A stretch of DNA of 64,000 nt, from positions 124,001 to 188,000 of the forward strand of contig NZ_JACIJE010000008.1 of the NCBI RefSeq assembly GCF_014199195.1, given 5' to 3'. The DNA is from Neoroseomonas alkaliterrae. GTDB lineage: Bacteria > Pseudomonadota > Alphaproteobacteria > Acetobacterales > Acetobacteraceae. Positions 12,809-24,877 of the stretch are shown one piece after another. The notes beneath the pieces are model-generated. The model ran no database searches and was not told the DNA's origin. It was given only the letters and a program-made list of their open reading frames with translations. Position 1 is the stretch's first letter. Each line of letters starts with the position of its first letter. A program made the position numbers and the translations under genes.

Positions 12809-13999
12809 TCAGCGCCGCAGCAGCACCGCGGCTGCGAGGAGTTGCAGCGCGAGCGCCGCGGCGCCGACCGTCCAGTCCCCGGCGAGGTCGCGCATCAGCC
12901 CGAACAGCCCTGGCGCGAAGGCATAGAAGGCCTGGTTCACCGCGGTCAGCGCCGCGACCACCGCGCCGACCTGCGCGGGCGGCCATTCCGCCTGCGCGAT
13001 CAGCATGGGCAGGGAGAGCAGGTTGCCGAGGCCGAGGCCGAACAGCACGCAGGCCGCCAGGTAGAGCCAGGCCGAGTCGCCGCCCGCGGCGAGCAGCGCC
13101 ACCGAGCCCGCCGCCTGCACGAGGAAGTTCAGCACGCCGGCCACCCGCCGGTCCGCCCCGGGCGGCAGCAGCCAGCCCACCGCGGTGCGGCCGAGCACCG
13201 CGCAGATGGTCGCGAGGCTGAGCGCCCAGCCCGCCCCGCGCGGCCCGAGCGCCGGCGCCATCAGCGAGAAGACCTGCGAAAGCAGCCCCATCTGCGCCAC
13301 CATGCCGATGGCGAAGGCGGCCGAGAGGCTGCGGAAGGCCGGCTGCGACCACAGCGCGCCGGGCCGCGGCGGCTGCGCGCGCGGGGCGGGGGGGGCGGCG
13401 GCGCCGTCCGGATGCAGGCCCATCGCCGCCGGGCTGGTCCCGAAATAGCGCCGCGCGAGCGGCCACAGCGCGAGGATGCCGAGGAGGCCGATCAGCCCCG
13501 CCGCGGGGGCGAATCCGAGCCAGGCGATCATCGCCGCCCAGAGGGGCACGAACAGGATCCCGCCCATCGAGGCGCCGTTGAAGGCCATGGCCAGCGCCGC
13601 CGGGCGACGGGCCTCGAACCAGGGCGAGATCAGCGCGTTGATCGCCGCGCCACTGGTCACCGCCCAGCCCGCGGCGGTCAGCAGCGCGGCGGGCAGCAGC
13701 GCCCAGGGCGCGGGCGCGAGCGCCCAGCCGAGCGCCCCGGCCGCGGCCAGCAGGATGCCCGCGCGGGTCACGGCGACGGGGCCGAAGCGCGCATGCAGGC
13801 GCGGCAGGCGCGTGACGAGGGCGGCGCTGGCCAGGAAATGCACGGTGATGGCGCCCGAGACGAGGCCGACCGACCAGCCCCGCCCCTCGGCCAGCGCATG
13901 CAGCCAGACCCCGGGGCCGTAGAAGCCGATGCCCCAGGCGAAGCTGGCCAGCGCGAAGGCCGCGGCGACCACGCGCCAGCCGAAGAAGCGGTCCGCCAT
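12809..13999 (-). CDS. Major facilitator superfamily transporter
   Basis: A 396-residue protein with about twelve hydrophobic segments split by a Pro/Ala-rich central loop near 200-220, as in MFS transporters of the monocarboxylate or oxalate/formate type. The N-terminus (ADRFFGWRVVAAAFALASF) is typical of that group. The start at 13999 is preferred because upstream in-frame codons add only Arg/Pro-rich sequence. It is transcribed toward the RraA-like gene with about 100 bases between them, so the two may form an uptake-plus-catabolism unit for a small organic acid. The substrate cannot be read from sequence. Confidence 0.8.
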   Translation of the reverse strand: MADRFFGWRVVAAAFALASFAWGIGFYGPGVWLHALAEGRGWSVGLVSGAITVHFLASAALVTRLPRLHARFGPVAVTRAGILLAAAGALGWALAPAPWALLPAALLTAAGWAVTSGAAINALISPWFEARRPAALAMAFNGASMGGILFVPLWAAMIAWLGFAPAAGLIGLLGILALWPLARRYFGTSPAAMGLHPDGAAAPPAPRAQPPRPGALWSQPAFRSLSAAFAIGMVAQMGLLSQVFSLMAPALGPRGAGWALSLATICAVLGRTAVGWLLPPGADRRVAGVLNFLVQAAGSVALLAAGGDSAWLYLAACVLFGLGLGNLLSLPMLIAQAEWPPAQVGAVVAALTAVNQAFYAFAPGLFGLMRDLAGDWTVGAAALALQLLAAAVLLRR

Positions 14000-14084
14000 C
14001 GCCGGCCAGCATGGCACGCCGCGCGGTGCGGGGAAGGGTGGCCGCGCGCGGATTCTGCCGCCCGGTCGGTTGCGGTGCGGCATA

Positions 14085-14100
14085 CCCTGTGTTAAGCGCC
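14085..14100 (+). promoter_or_regulatory. 16-base element upstream of atpH, shared with sucA
   Basis: CCCTGTGTTAAGCGCC lies about 80 bases before the atpH start in the MFS-atpH divergent region. It differs at one base from the element at 4283-4298 upstream of sucA on the other strand. It may be the core of the atp operon promoter (TGTGTT as -10) or a regulator site common to energy-metabolism operons. No good -35 box accompanies it. Confidence 0.35.
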
Positions 14101-14179
14101 CGCCCGCCGCCGGGGGGAGCCCTCGCGCGGCCTTGTCCTATGCCGTTGCCCACGCCGAGAACAGGACCGGGACCCGCTC

Positions 14180-14779
14180 GTGGCCGCTGCCGAGACCATC
14201 CAGACCGCCTCCTCCGCCCCGAACCCGGTCGGTGCGCCCGCCCGCTACGCCCATGCGCTGCTCGGCCTCGCCGATGACCGGCGCAAGGACGATCCCGGGG
14301 CGCTCGACCGCATCGCCGCCGATCTCGAGGCGCTGTTCGGCCTCTGGCGGGACGACAAGTCCTTCCGCGACTTCATCGCCGACCCGCGGCTCGACGGCGC
14401 CAAGCAGCGCGCCGGGGCCTTCGCCATCCTCGAGCGGGCCGGGATCGGGACCGAGGTGCGCAACCTCGTCGGCGTGATGATCACCAACCGGCGCCTCGCG
14501 GCGCTGCCCGCCGTGGCGCAGGCCTTCGGCGCGCTGCTCGCGGAGCGCCGCGGCCAGCAGACGGCCGAGGTGACCACCGCGCATCCGCTGACCGAGACGC
14601 AGCGCGCGCAGATCGTCGCGCGGCTGACCGAGGCGGGCTATTCCAACGTGCGGCTGGCCGAGCAGGTCGACGCATCCATCCTGGGCGGGCTGATCGTGCG
14701 GATCGGTTCCCGCCTCTACGACAACAGCATCAAGTCCAAGCTGCAGCGCCTGCAGTACGCGATGAAAGGGGCCGCCTGA
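14180..14779 (+). CDS. atpH: F1 ATP synthase delta subunit
   Basis: The delta subunit links the alpha3-beta3 head to the peripheral stalk of F-type ATP synthase. The 199-residue product starts at GTG 14180; no in-frame ATG gives a complete N-terminal helical domain. The N-terminal six-helix bundle ([13 protein letters not shown]) and the conserved C-terminal signature [21 protein letters not shown] are present. It is the first gene of atpHAGDC and ends 2 bases before atpA. The Fo genes are not in the window, as is usual in alphaproteobacteria, where F1 and Fo operons are separate. Confidence 0.95.
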   Translation: MAAAETIQTASSAPNPVGAPARYAHALLGLADDRRKDDPGALDRIAADLEALFGLWRDDKSFRDFIADPRLDGAKQRAGAFAILERAGIGTEVRNLVGVMITNRRLAALPAVAQAFGALLAERRGQQTAEVTTAHPLTETQRAQIVARLTEAGYSNVRLAEQVDASILGGLIVRIGSRLYDNSIKSKLQRLQYAMKGAA

Positions 14780-14781
14780 CC

Positions 14782-16314
<1,533 letters not shown>

Positions 16315-16339
16315 GCGGGGAAGGCGCGGAGAGCGAGCC

Positions 16340-18720
<2,381 letters not shown>

Positions 18721-18907
18721 TCCGGCCAGCCCCTCGGCCGCGGCGGCTGCCGCCGGCGGGCAGGAGGGGCGGGCCGAGCGGGCGGTATCGGCCCGGGCAG
18801 GCTCGGTGTCCGTCGTGGCGTGCCTTGGCGCGCATGGGGCGCCGGGCGTGAATGCTGTATGGCGGGGGCGCGGCGCGCCTCCCGTGATGTCGTAGGGGTT
18901 TGCACGG

Positions 18908-19318
18908 ATGGCCACCTTCCAGCTCGAATTCGTCTCCCCCGAGAAGCTGCTGCTCTCGCGCCCCGTGGAGATGGCCGTGATCCCCGCCGCCGAGGGCGAG
19001 ATGGGCATCCTGCCCGGCCATGCGCCGATGATCGTGGCGCTGCGCGGCGGCGTGATCTCCGTGCGCGAGAACGGGCAGGAGACGGAGAAGCTGTTCGTCG
19101 CCGCCGGCTTCGCCGAGATCACGCCGGGCCGGGTGACCATCCTCGCGGAGGAGGCGACGCCGGTCGCGCAACTCTCCCGCGCCGATGCCGAGGCGCGCAT
19201 CGCCGCCTGCGAGAAGGCGCTGGCAGAGGCGCAGGACGCGGCGCCGGAGAAGCGCGAGGCCGCGATGGCGCGGCTGCTCTCGGCGCGCGCGATGCTCGAG
19301 GCCGCGCAGGCGGCCTGA
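18908..19318 (+). CDS. atpC: F1 ATP synthase epsilon subunit
   Basis: The epsilon subunit completes the central stalk and inhibits ATP hydrolysis. The 136-residue protein begins ATFQLEFVSPEKLLLS and contains EGEMGILPGHAPMI, the family signature; the C-terminal part is the two-helix inhibitory hairpin. It follows atpD after a 187-base gap (18721-18907) that holds no gene but several GC-rich palindromic segments. This is unusually long for the operon and could contain an internal promoter or an RNA-processing site that lowers epsilon expression. Confidence 0.95.
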   Translation: MATFQLEFVSPEKLLLSRPVEMAVIPAAEGEMGILPGHAPMIVALRGGVISVRENGQETEKLFVAAGFAEITPGRVTILAEEATPVAQLSRADAEARIAACEKALAEAQDAAPEKREAAMARLLSARAMLEAAQAA

Positions 19319-19330
19319 GCCGGCGCGGCC

Positions 19331-19933
19331 TCAGCCGCGCTCCCACCGCTGGTTCACCGTGAAGCCGTAGGCGGGCGCCCCGAACCTGCCGAAGTTGCGC
19401 CGGTTCCTCAGCGCCATGTCGCGGCCGAGGCTCAAATCCCTGCGCCAGACATCGATGTACACCGCCGCCTCGTTCCAGTGCGCGGGCTCGTTGACCGGGG
19501 TGTTCCAGTCGCGGTTCAGGACGCAGAAGGTGTGGTCGCCATCGGCGTAGCTCATCTTCTCGATGGGCCCCTCCACGCGGTGCTTCATGAGCCAGACGAT
19601 GACGGCCGCCGTCACCTCGGCGCAGTTGCCGCAGCCCGCCTGGCCGGTCAATTCCGCGAGCAGGAAGAGACGGTCTATCTCTTCCGTGACGCCGTCCGCC
19701 TCGACCTTCGCCTCGTAGTCCTTCCGGAGCTGGGCGACGCAGATGCCCGCGACGCCGGTTCCGTCCCCGAAGAAGCTCGGCGTCGGGATGCCGACACCGC
19801 CGATATAGGTCGTTCCGTGCCAGTTGTGCGGATTCGTGGCGTCGTTGCCGGCGCCGAGCGGCGTCCTGGCGACGACGTGATCATAGGCGCCCCGGCCGAT
19901 GTCCAGGGCCCGTTCCTTCGACAGAAGCTTCAA
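19331..19933 (-). CDS. Papain-like cysteine-protease-fold candidate of unknown role
   Basis: I do not recognise a named family. The core has the order expected of a papain/transglutaminase-like fold: GCGNCAEVTAAVIVWL starting a helix (C104 candidate nucleophile), then DGDHTFCVLNRDW (H134) and AVYIDVWRRD (D161) as candidate triad members. A TTG start at 19933 is preferred: GGAG lies 7 bases upstream and the protein then begins LKLLSKERALDIG; a GTG at 20017 would add 28 Gly/Pro/Arg-rich residues. The 200-residue product has no signal peptide. It is convergent with atpC (12 bases apart) and divergent from the ferritin-like gene. GC content looks slightly lower than in its neighbours. A secreted effector/toxin-like or housekeeping peptidase role are both open. 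Confidence 0.6.
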   Translation of the reverse strand: MKLLSKERALDIGRGAYDHVVARTPLGAGNDATNPHNWHGTTYIGGVGIPTPSFFGDGTGVAGICVAQLRKDYEAKVEADGVTEEIDRLFLLAELTGQAGCGNCAEVTAAVIVWLMKHRVEGPIEKMSYADGDHTFCVLNRDWNTPVNEPAHWNEAAVYIDVWRRDLSLGRDMALRNRRNFGRFGAPAYGFTVNQRWERG

Positions 19934-20076
19934 CGAGGTTCTCCGGCAGTTGATTGGCAGCGGCGCGCCGGCCCCCGACGAGGGGCGGCCACCGCCGCTG
20001 CGCCCCAAGATTGCCACCGAAGCATGCCGAAGGTTAGGAAGAGGTTCAGCGTCACAGCCGCCCGGGACAACGACCG

Positions 20077-20937
20077 ATGAAGCACTGGCATATCGACGAG
20101 GTGGCCTGGCACCGGTTCGACCCTTCCAGGCTCGATCCCGAGGTCGTTCCGCTGGTCAAGGCCGCCGCCATGGTGGAGCGCAACGCGGCCGACTACGTCA
20201 CCTACCTCACGCGCGTGTTCCACGACGACCCCGATTTCCGCGCCGCCGCCGAGCATTGGGGCGTGGAGGAGACGCAGCACGGGGACGCGCTCGGGCGCTG
20301 GGGCGAACTCGCGGACCCGTCCTGGAACTTCCTCGATGCCTTCGCCCGCTACCGCGCGGGATACAAGATCCAGCTCGACGCGGACGCCTCCATCCGCGGC
20401 TCGCGCAGCGGGGAGCTGATCGCGCGCTGCATGGTCGAGACGGGCACCTCCTCCTACTACACGGCGCTCGGCGACTCGACCGATGAGCCGGTGCTGAAGG
20501 AGATCTGCCGCCTCATCGCCGCGGATGAGTATCGGCACTTCAAGCTGTTCTACGACCATCTGAAGCGCTACCTCGCGCGGGAGAATCTCTCATTCACGCG
20601 CCGGCTGCGCGTCGCGCTCGGCCGCATCGGGGAGAGCGAGGACGACGAGCTCGCCTACGCCTTCCACTGCGGCAACGAGGATGCCTCGCTGCCCTACGAC
20701 CATGACCGTTGCATCGCCGGCTACATGGGCCGCGCGATGGGCTTCTACCGCTTCCGCCACATCGAGCGCGGCATGGGCATGATCTTCAAGACGATCGGCC
20801 TCGAGCCGCGCGGGCGCATGGCGGACATCGCCGCCAAGGGCGCCTGGCGGCTGCTGCAATGGCGGCGCGACCGCTACCAGGCGGCGCTGCGGCGGGCTGC
20901 GAACGAGAACGCCGGCGCGCCGGCCAAGGCCGCCTGA
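20077..20937 (+). CDS. Ferritin-like / rubrerythrin-type diiron protein
   Basis: A 286-residue cytoplasmic protein with a ferritin-like four-helix pattern. Probable carboxylate-bridged diiron ligands are a Glu in helix 1 (AAMVERNAADYV), EETQHGD in helix 2, a Glu in MVETGTSSYY and the DEYRHFKLFYDHL motif in helix 4. The C-terminal 90 residues are a helical extension ending in an Ala-rich tail. Such proteins include oxidases, desaturase-like and uncharacterised ferritin-like enzymes; the reaction here is unknown. The start at 20077 follows the divergent 143-base region shared with the papain-like gene. Confidence 0.72.
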   Translation: MKHWHIDEVAWHRFDPSRLDPEVVPLVKAAAMVERNAADYVTYLTRVFHDDPDFRAAAEHWGVEETQHGDALGRWGELADPSWNFLDAFARYRAGYKIQLDADASIRGSRSGELIARCMVETGTSSYYTALGDSTDEPVLKEICRLIAADEYRHFKLFYDHLKRYLARENLSFTRRLRVALGRIGESEDDELAYAFHCGNEDASLPYDHDRCIAGYMGRAMGFYRFRHIERGMGMIFKTIGLEPRGRMADIAAKGAWRLLQWRRDRYQAALRRAANENAGAPAKAA

Positions 20938-21071
20938 GCGGCCGCGAAGCTTCCGGCCGAATGCCTCCTTCGCGGGGCGAAACGCCGGAAGCCCGCACCC
21001 GCCCCTGGCGGGATTCCGGGACTTCCGGCGCCTCCTTAGAAAAAATTCGGACGGACCCTGCATTTTTCGCT

Positions 21072-21099
21072 TTGCGTCGCAGGGCGGCGGGCGTATAGC
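21072..21099 (+). promoter_or_regulatory. Sigma-70-like promoter for the decarboxylase leader
   Basis: TTGCGT (21072-21077) and TATAGC (21094-21099) are separated by 16 bases and lie just after an A/T-rich stretch that could serve as an UP-like element. The predicted transcript would start near 21106, leaving about 190 bases of 5' leader. Confidence 0.45.
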
Positions 21100-21105
21100 C
21101 CCGCC

Positions 21106-21298
21106 CAGACGCAGTACGCACGTGCCTCTGGCCCCCGGCCCCACCGGCCAAAGGGTTTACGCAACGACGTCAAGCGTTCTGGCAACCCCGCCCGGGAGCC
21201 CGGGCGGCCCACTTTGGTCGCTGGTTCGTTCGACCGTTTCGTCAACCTGGGGCCGTCGCCTGGACAGGCGGCCCTCCGGAGCCTGGAGAAGTGCGGCG
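21106..21298 (+). ncRNA. Candidate speF-type leader RNA upstream of ornithine decarboxylase
   Basis: The long leader contains three consecutive hairpins: 21188-21207 (nine complementary bases around two), 21216-21235 (GGTCG/CGACC with a ten-base loop) and about 21250-21274 (CGCCTG/CAGGCG plus a GGGC/GCCC extension). A CTCCGGAG palindrome lies close to the GGAG ribosome site (21285-21288). A conserved leader called the speF motif is known upstream of alphaproteobacterial ornithine decarboxylase genes, so position and lineage fit. I have not matched the consensus base by base, so the assignment is inference. Confidence 0.5.
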
Positions 21299-22429
21299 AT
21301 GACCCCGAAGGTCGCCCAGTTCCTGCGCGAATGCGCGCCCGCCACGCCCTGCCTCGTCCTCGACGTGGACCGGGTGGCGGAGAACTACGCGCGCCTGCGG
21401 GCGGCGCTGCCGCTCGCGCGGATCTACTACGCCGTGAAGGCGAACCCGGCCGCCCCGATCCTCGCGCGCCTGACGGCGCTCGGCTCCGCCTTCGACGCCG
21501 CCTCCTTCGAGGAGGTCGAGGCCTGCCTCGCCGCAGGCGCGCGGCCGGATTCCATCTCCTACGGCAACACGGTCAAGAAGGCCTCGGCGATCGCGGCGGC
21601 GCACCGGGCCGGCGTGACCATGTTCGCCTTCGACAGCGAGCCGGAGCTGCTCAAGATCGCGAAGCACGCGCCGGGCGCGCGCGTCTATTGCCGCATCCTG
21701 GTCGAGAACAAGGGCGCGGAATGGCCGCTCAGCCGCAAGTTCGGCTGCGAGCTGGACATGGCGCGCGAGCTGATGGTCAAGGCGGGCGAGCTCGGCCTCG
21801 ACCCCTACGGCATCTCCTTCCATGTCGGCAGCCAGCAGACCAGCACCGCCGCCTATGAGGGCGCGATCGCGCGCGTCGCGATGCTCTTCACCGACCTCAA
21901 GGAGGCGGGGGTGAAGCTGCGCATGGTCAATCTCGGCGGCGGCTATCCGGTGCGCTACCGGCAGGAGGTGCCGGGCATCGACGATTTCGGCGCCGCGATC
22001 ATGGGCGCGATGACGCAGCATTTCGGCAACGACCTGCCCGAGATGGTGATCGAGCCGGGCCGCTTCCTGGTGGGCGATGCCGGAGTGGTGTCGAGCGAGG
22101 TCGTGCTTGTCTCCCGCAAGGGCAAGGACGATCCGGTGCGCTGGGTCTATCTCGACATCGGGCGCTTCGGCGGCCTCGCCGAGACCGAGGGCGAGGCGAT
22201 CCGCTACGCCATCCGCACGCCGCATGACGGCGGCGCGGACGGCCCGGTGACCATCGCGGGCCCCACCTGCGATTCGGCCGATACCCTCTACGAGAAGTCC
22301 AACTACCGCCTGCCGCTCGCGCTGCGGGACGGGGACCGGGTGGAGTTGCTCGCCACCGGGGCCTATGTGACGACCTACGCGTCGCAGGGCTTCAACGGCT
22401 TCCAGCCGCTGGCGGAGCATTACATCTAG
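21299..22429 (+). CDS. Ornithine/lysine decarboxylase, class IV (alanine-racemase fold)
   Basis: This PLP enzyme decarboxylates ornithine (and often lysine) to putrescine (cadaverine), the entry step of polyamine synthesis. The start at 21299 gives 376 residues, the usual length. The PLP lysine is K47 in YYAVKANP. Phosphate- and substrate-site motifs include FHVGSQ, NLGGGYPV and EPGRFLV, and the active-site cysteine lies in GPTCDSADTLYE, which pairs across the dimer. The CDS has a long structured leader consistent with feedback control by polyamines. Ornithine versus lysine preference cannot be read with certainty. Confidence 0.92.
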   Translation: MTPKVAQFLRECAPATPCLVLDVDRVAENYARLRAALPLARIYYAVKANPAAPILARLTALGSAFDAASFEEVEACLAAGARPDSISYGNTVKKASAIAAAHRAGVTMFAFDSEPELLKIAKHAPGARVYCRILVENKGAEWPLSRKFGCELDMARELMVKAGELGLDPYGISFHVGSQQTSTAAYEGAIARVAMLFTDLKEAGVKLRMVNLGGGYPVRYRQEVPGIDDFGAAIMGAMTQHFGNDLPEMVIEPGRFLVGDAGVVSSEVVLVSRKGKDDPVRWVYLDIGRFGGLAETEGEAIRYAIRTPHDGGADGPVTIAGPTCDSADTLYEKSNYRLPLALRDGDRVELLATGAYVTTYASQGFNGFQPLAEHYI

Positions 22430-22563
22430 CCTGGGAACCAGGGCCGGCGCGCCTTTCGCGGCCGGCCTGCCCGGCCCGCCCTGTGCCGGCGCTGCGACCG
22501 GCACAGCCCGTGCTGCGCGCGAATTTGCGTTCCCTTCGGCCGATTGCCGGATAGGATGCGGCC

Positions 22564-23034
22564 ATGGACAGCATTGACCGGAACATCCTGGTCGCGCTGC
22601 AGCACGACGGCGCCGCGGGGCTTGCCGAGCTCGCCAAGGTCGCGGGGCTTTCGGTCTCGGCGACCGCGGAGCGCGTGAAGCGGCTCGAGGAACGCGGCAC
22701 CATCAAGGGCTGGCGCGCGGATCTCGATCCGGCCGCGGTCGGCTGCCCGCTCCTGGCATTCGTCTTCGTCGCGCTGCGCGCCGGCTCGGCCGAGCAGAAG
22801 TTCCGCGAGGCGCTGCTGCCGCTCGAACCCGTGCTCGAATGCCATGCCGTGAGCGGCGCCTGGGACTACCTCCTCAAGCTCCGCGTCGCCGACATCGCGG
22901 CGCTGGAAGCCTTCGTCACGGCGCAGATCCGCCGGCGCGCCGGCGTGGAGCGGACCGAGACGGTCCTTGCCCTCGCCACCGCGAAGGAGACGGCGATCCT
23001 GCCCGTCGCCGCGCCGGAGGAGGAGGAGGAGTGA
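22564..23034 (+). CDS. Lrp/AsnC-family transcriptional regulator
   Basis: A 156-residue regulator with an N-terminal winged helix ([15 protein letters not shown], then [23 protein letters not shown]) and a C-terminal RAM amino-acid-binding domain ([21 protein letters not shown]). The protein ends with a run of glutamates. It may sense an amino acid or polyamine precursor and control the adjacent decarboxylase gene or a distant target; the 134 bases upstream are the only regulatory space between the two genes. Its target is not identifiable from sequence. Confidence 0.9.
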   Translation: MDSIDRNILVALQHDGAAGLAELAKVAGLSVSATAERVKRLEERGTIKGWRADLDPAAVGCPLLAFVFVALRAGSAEQKFREALLPLEPVLECHAVSGAWDYLLKLRVADIAALEAFVTAQIRRRAGVERTETVLALATAKETAILPVAAPEEEEE

Positions 23035-23065
23035 GCCCGCCCCCCCGGCGCGCCAGGCCCGGGCG

Positions 23066-23749
23066 ATGAGCCGCCGGCAGCTCGAGGTCACGCCCGATCT
23101 CGTGCTGCGTGCCTATGCCGCGGGTGTCTTCCCGATGGCCGAGAGCCGCGGCTCGGACCGGATGTACTGGCTCGACCCCGCGCTGCGCGGCGTGCTGCCG
23201 CTCGACGAGGGGTTCCACCTGCCGCGCCGGCTGAAGCGCACCGCGCTCTCGGCGCGGTTCGAGGTGACCTCCGACCGCGACTTCCCCGCCGTCATCCGCG
23301 GCTGCGCCGAGCCGGCGCCGGGCCGCACCGACACCTGGATCAACGACGAGATCGAATGGCTGTTCTGCGAACTGCACCGCCGCGGCCGCGCCCATTCGGT
23401 CGAGACCTGGATCGACGGGCGGCTCGTGGGCGGGCTCTATGGCGTCGCCCTCGGTGGCGCTTTCTTCGGGGAGAGCATGTTCTCCCGCGTCACCGACGCC
23501 TCGAAGGTGGCGCTGGTGCATCTGGTCGCGCGACTGAGGCTCTGCGGCTTCGTGCTCTGCGACACGCAGTTCCTGACCGCGCATCTCGCCCGCTTCGGCG
23601 CGGTCGAGATCCCGAAGGCCGAGTACAAGCGGCGGCTGGCCGATGCGCTGGAGAAGCCCGCGCGCTGGCATGCCGAACTCCCGCCCGGCTGGGTGGCCGA
23701 CGAGATCCGTCGCCTGCGCCCGCCCGCGGGCGAGCGGCTCAGCGAATGA
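23066..23749 (+). CDS. aat: Leucyl/phenylalanyl-tRNA--protein transferase
   Basis: The enzyme adds Leu or Phe from aminoacyl-tRNA to N-terminal Arg or Lys of proteins, marking them for ClpS/ClpAP degradation (N-degron pathway). The start at 23066 yields 227 residues beginning [20 protein letters not shown]. Family motifs follow: VFPMAE, the central [21 protein letters not shown], then GESMFSR and [16 protein letters not shown]. The frame is open upstream, but that part is Arg/Pro-rich and overlaps the Lrp gene. The last 11 bases overlap the convergent thiG. Confidence 0.95.
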   Translation: MSRRQLEVTPDLVLRAYAAGVFPMAESRGSDRMYWLDPALRGVLPLDEGFHLPRRLKRTALSARFEVTSDRDFPAVIRGCAEPAPGRTDTWINDEIEWLFCELHRRGRAHSVETWIDGRLVGGLYGVALGGAFFGESMFSRVTDASKVALVHLVARLRLCGFVLCDTQFLTAHLARFGAVEIPKAEYKRRLADALEKPARWHAELPPGWVADEIRRLRPPAGERLSE

Positions 23750-24536
23750 GGCCGGTCATCGGGCTCGACGCATCGGCCTGGTAGTTCCAGGGCATGCGCC
23801 CGGCGAGGAAGGCGTTGCGTCCCGCCTCCACCGCCGCCTTCATGGCGATCGCCATGCGCACCGGGTCCTTGGCGTGGGCAATGGCGGAGTTCAGCAGCAC
23901 CGCGTCGCAGCCGAGCTCCATGGCGCGCGCCGCGTCCGAGGCGGTGCCGATCCCCGCATCCACCAGCACCGGCACCCGGCACTGCTTCTTGATGGCGTTG
24001 ATCATGAAGGGGTTGGTCAGGCCGAGGCCCGAGCCGATCGGCGCGCCGAGCGGCATGATGGCCACACAGCCCATGTCCTCGAGCTTCTTCGCCGCCACCG
24101 GGTCGTCGGCGCAATAGACCATGACCTCGAAGCCGTCGGCGATCAGCGCCTTGGCGGCCTCGAGCGTGCCTTCCATGTCCGGGTAGAGGTAGGGCGGCGG
24201 GCCCAGGACCTCGAGCTTGACGAGGTTCCACCCGCCGGCCTCGCGCGCCAGGCGCAGGGTGCGCACCGCCTCGCTGGCGGTGTGGCAGCCGGCGGTGTTC
24301 GGCAGGTAGGTGTAGTCCTTGGGCGAGACGTAGTCCTGCAGCATCGGCGCCTTGGGGTCGGAGAGGTTCACCCGCCGCACCGCGACGGTGACGATCTCGG
24401 CCCCCGAGGCCGCGATGGCCGCGGCGGTCTCCTCGAGCGACTTGTAGCGGCCGGTGCCGACGATGAGGCGGGAGCGGAAGCGGCGGCCCGCGACCTCCCA
24501 GGTGTCGTCGCCGGCGGTCGCGGGGGTTCCGTCCAT
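23739..24536 (-). CDS. thiG: Thiazole synthase
   Basis: ThiG forms the thiamine thiazole phosphate from deoxyxylulose phosphate, dehydroglycine and ThiS thiocarboxylate in the cytoplasm. The 265-residue TIM barrel carries the Schiff-base lysine K107 in [10 protein letters not shown]. The phosphate-binding segments [10 protein letters not shown] and [21 protein letters not shown] are intact, as is [10 protein letters not shown]. It follows thiS with a 3-base gap. No thiO, thiE or thiC lies adjacent, so the rest of the pathway must be elsewhere. Confidence 0.96.
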   Translation of the reverse strand: MDGTPATAGDDTWEVAGRRFRSRLIVGTGRYKSLEETAAAIAASGAEIVTVAVRRVNLSDPKAPMLQDYVSPKDYTYLPNTAGCHTASEAVRTLRLAREAGGWNLVKLEVLGPPPYLYPDMEGTLEAAKALIADGFEVMVYCADDPVAAKKLEDMGCVAIMPLGAPIGSGLGLTNPFMINAIKKQCRVPVLVDAGIGTASDAARAMELGCDAVLLNSAIAHAKDPVRMAIAMKAAVEAGRNAFLAGRMPWNYQADASSPMTGLIR

Positions 24537-24539
24537 GTC

Positions 24540-24752
24540 TCAGCCTCCGCCGATGAAATGCACGATCTCGAGCCGGTCGCCGGGGGCGAGCGCCACCTCG
24601 GCGTAGGTGGACCGGGGCACGATCTCCTCGTTCCGCTCGACCGCGACCTTGCGCACATCGAGGCCGATGGCGGATAGCAGGGCGGCGACGGTCGCGCCCG
24701 GGGCGACCTCCCGGGCCTGTCCGTTCACGGTGATGGCGATGCGATCCGGCAT
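24540..24752 (-). CDS. thiS: Sulfur carrier protein ThiS
   Basis: A 70-residue ubiquitin-fold sulfur carrier for thiazole synthesis. It starts at ATG 24752 (MPDRIAITVNGQ) and ends in IGGG; the terminal glycine is adenylated by ThiF and converted to a thiocarboxylate. An in-frame ATG further upstream would add only 13 residues that do not belong to the fold. It forms a two-gene unit with thiG. I see no TPP riboswitch in the 125 bases shared with aroQ. Confidence 0.94.
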   Translation of the reverse strand: MPDRIAITVNGQAREVAPGATVAALLSAIGLDVRKVAVERNEEIVPRSTYAEVALAPGDRLEIVHFIGGG

Positions 24753-24877
24753 GGCGGGGCGGAATGTGGCGAAGCGCGCGGGGGCCTGCAAGCCGGGCCG
24801 GGCGCATGGCTGCCCGGCCCCCGCTTGCCCCCGCGAAACCCCCCGTGCTAGCCCCTGCCACCCCTGAGAACCGGGAC

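Larger units (their letters stand above)
20938..21298 (+). other. 361-base intergenic region with nested hairpin, promoter and structured leader
   Basis: No convincing protein gene is present. From left to right it holds a nested inverted repeat (outer arms 20983-20991 and 21022-21030, inner arms 20998-21003 and 21007-21012) that may end ferritin-like transcription. Next comes an unusually A/T-rich stretch at about 21035-21075, then a sigma-70-like promoter and roughly 190 bases of structured leader running to the decarboxylase start. The promoter and leader are listed separately. Confidence 0.6.

Noticed and set aside
20961-21098. Possible 45-codon leader peptide upstream of the decarboxylase
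   Set aside because: It lies before the predicted promoter, overlaps the nested hairpin, has no ribosome site and shows no ornithine-arrest-like sequence.
24753-24877. Possible TPP riboswitch for thiS, prompted by CTGAGA near 24864
   Set aside because: CTGAGA is on the plus strand just ahead of aroQ, and the remaining TPP conserved segments are absent on either strand. A 125-base divergent region with a simple hairpin explains the sequence.
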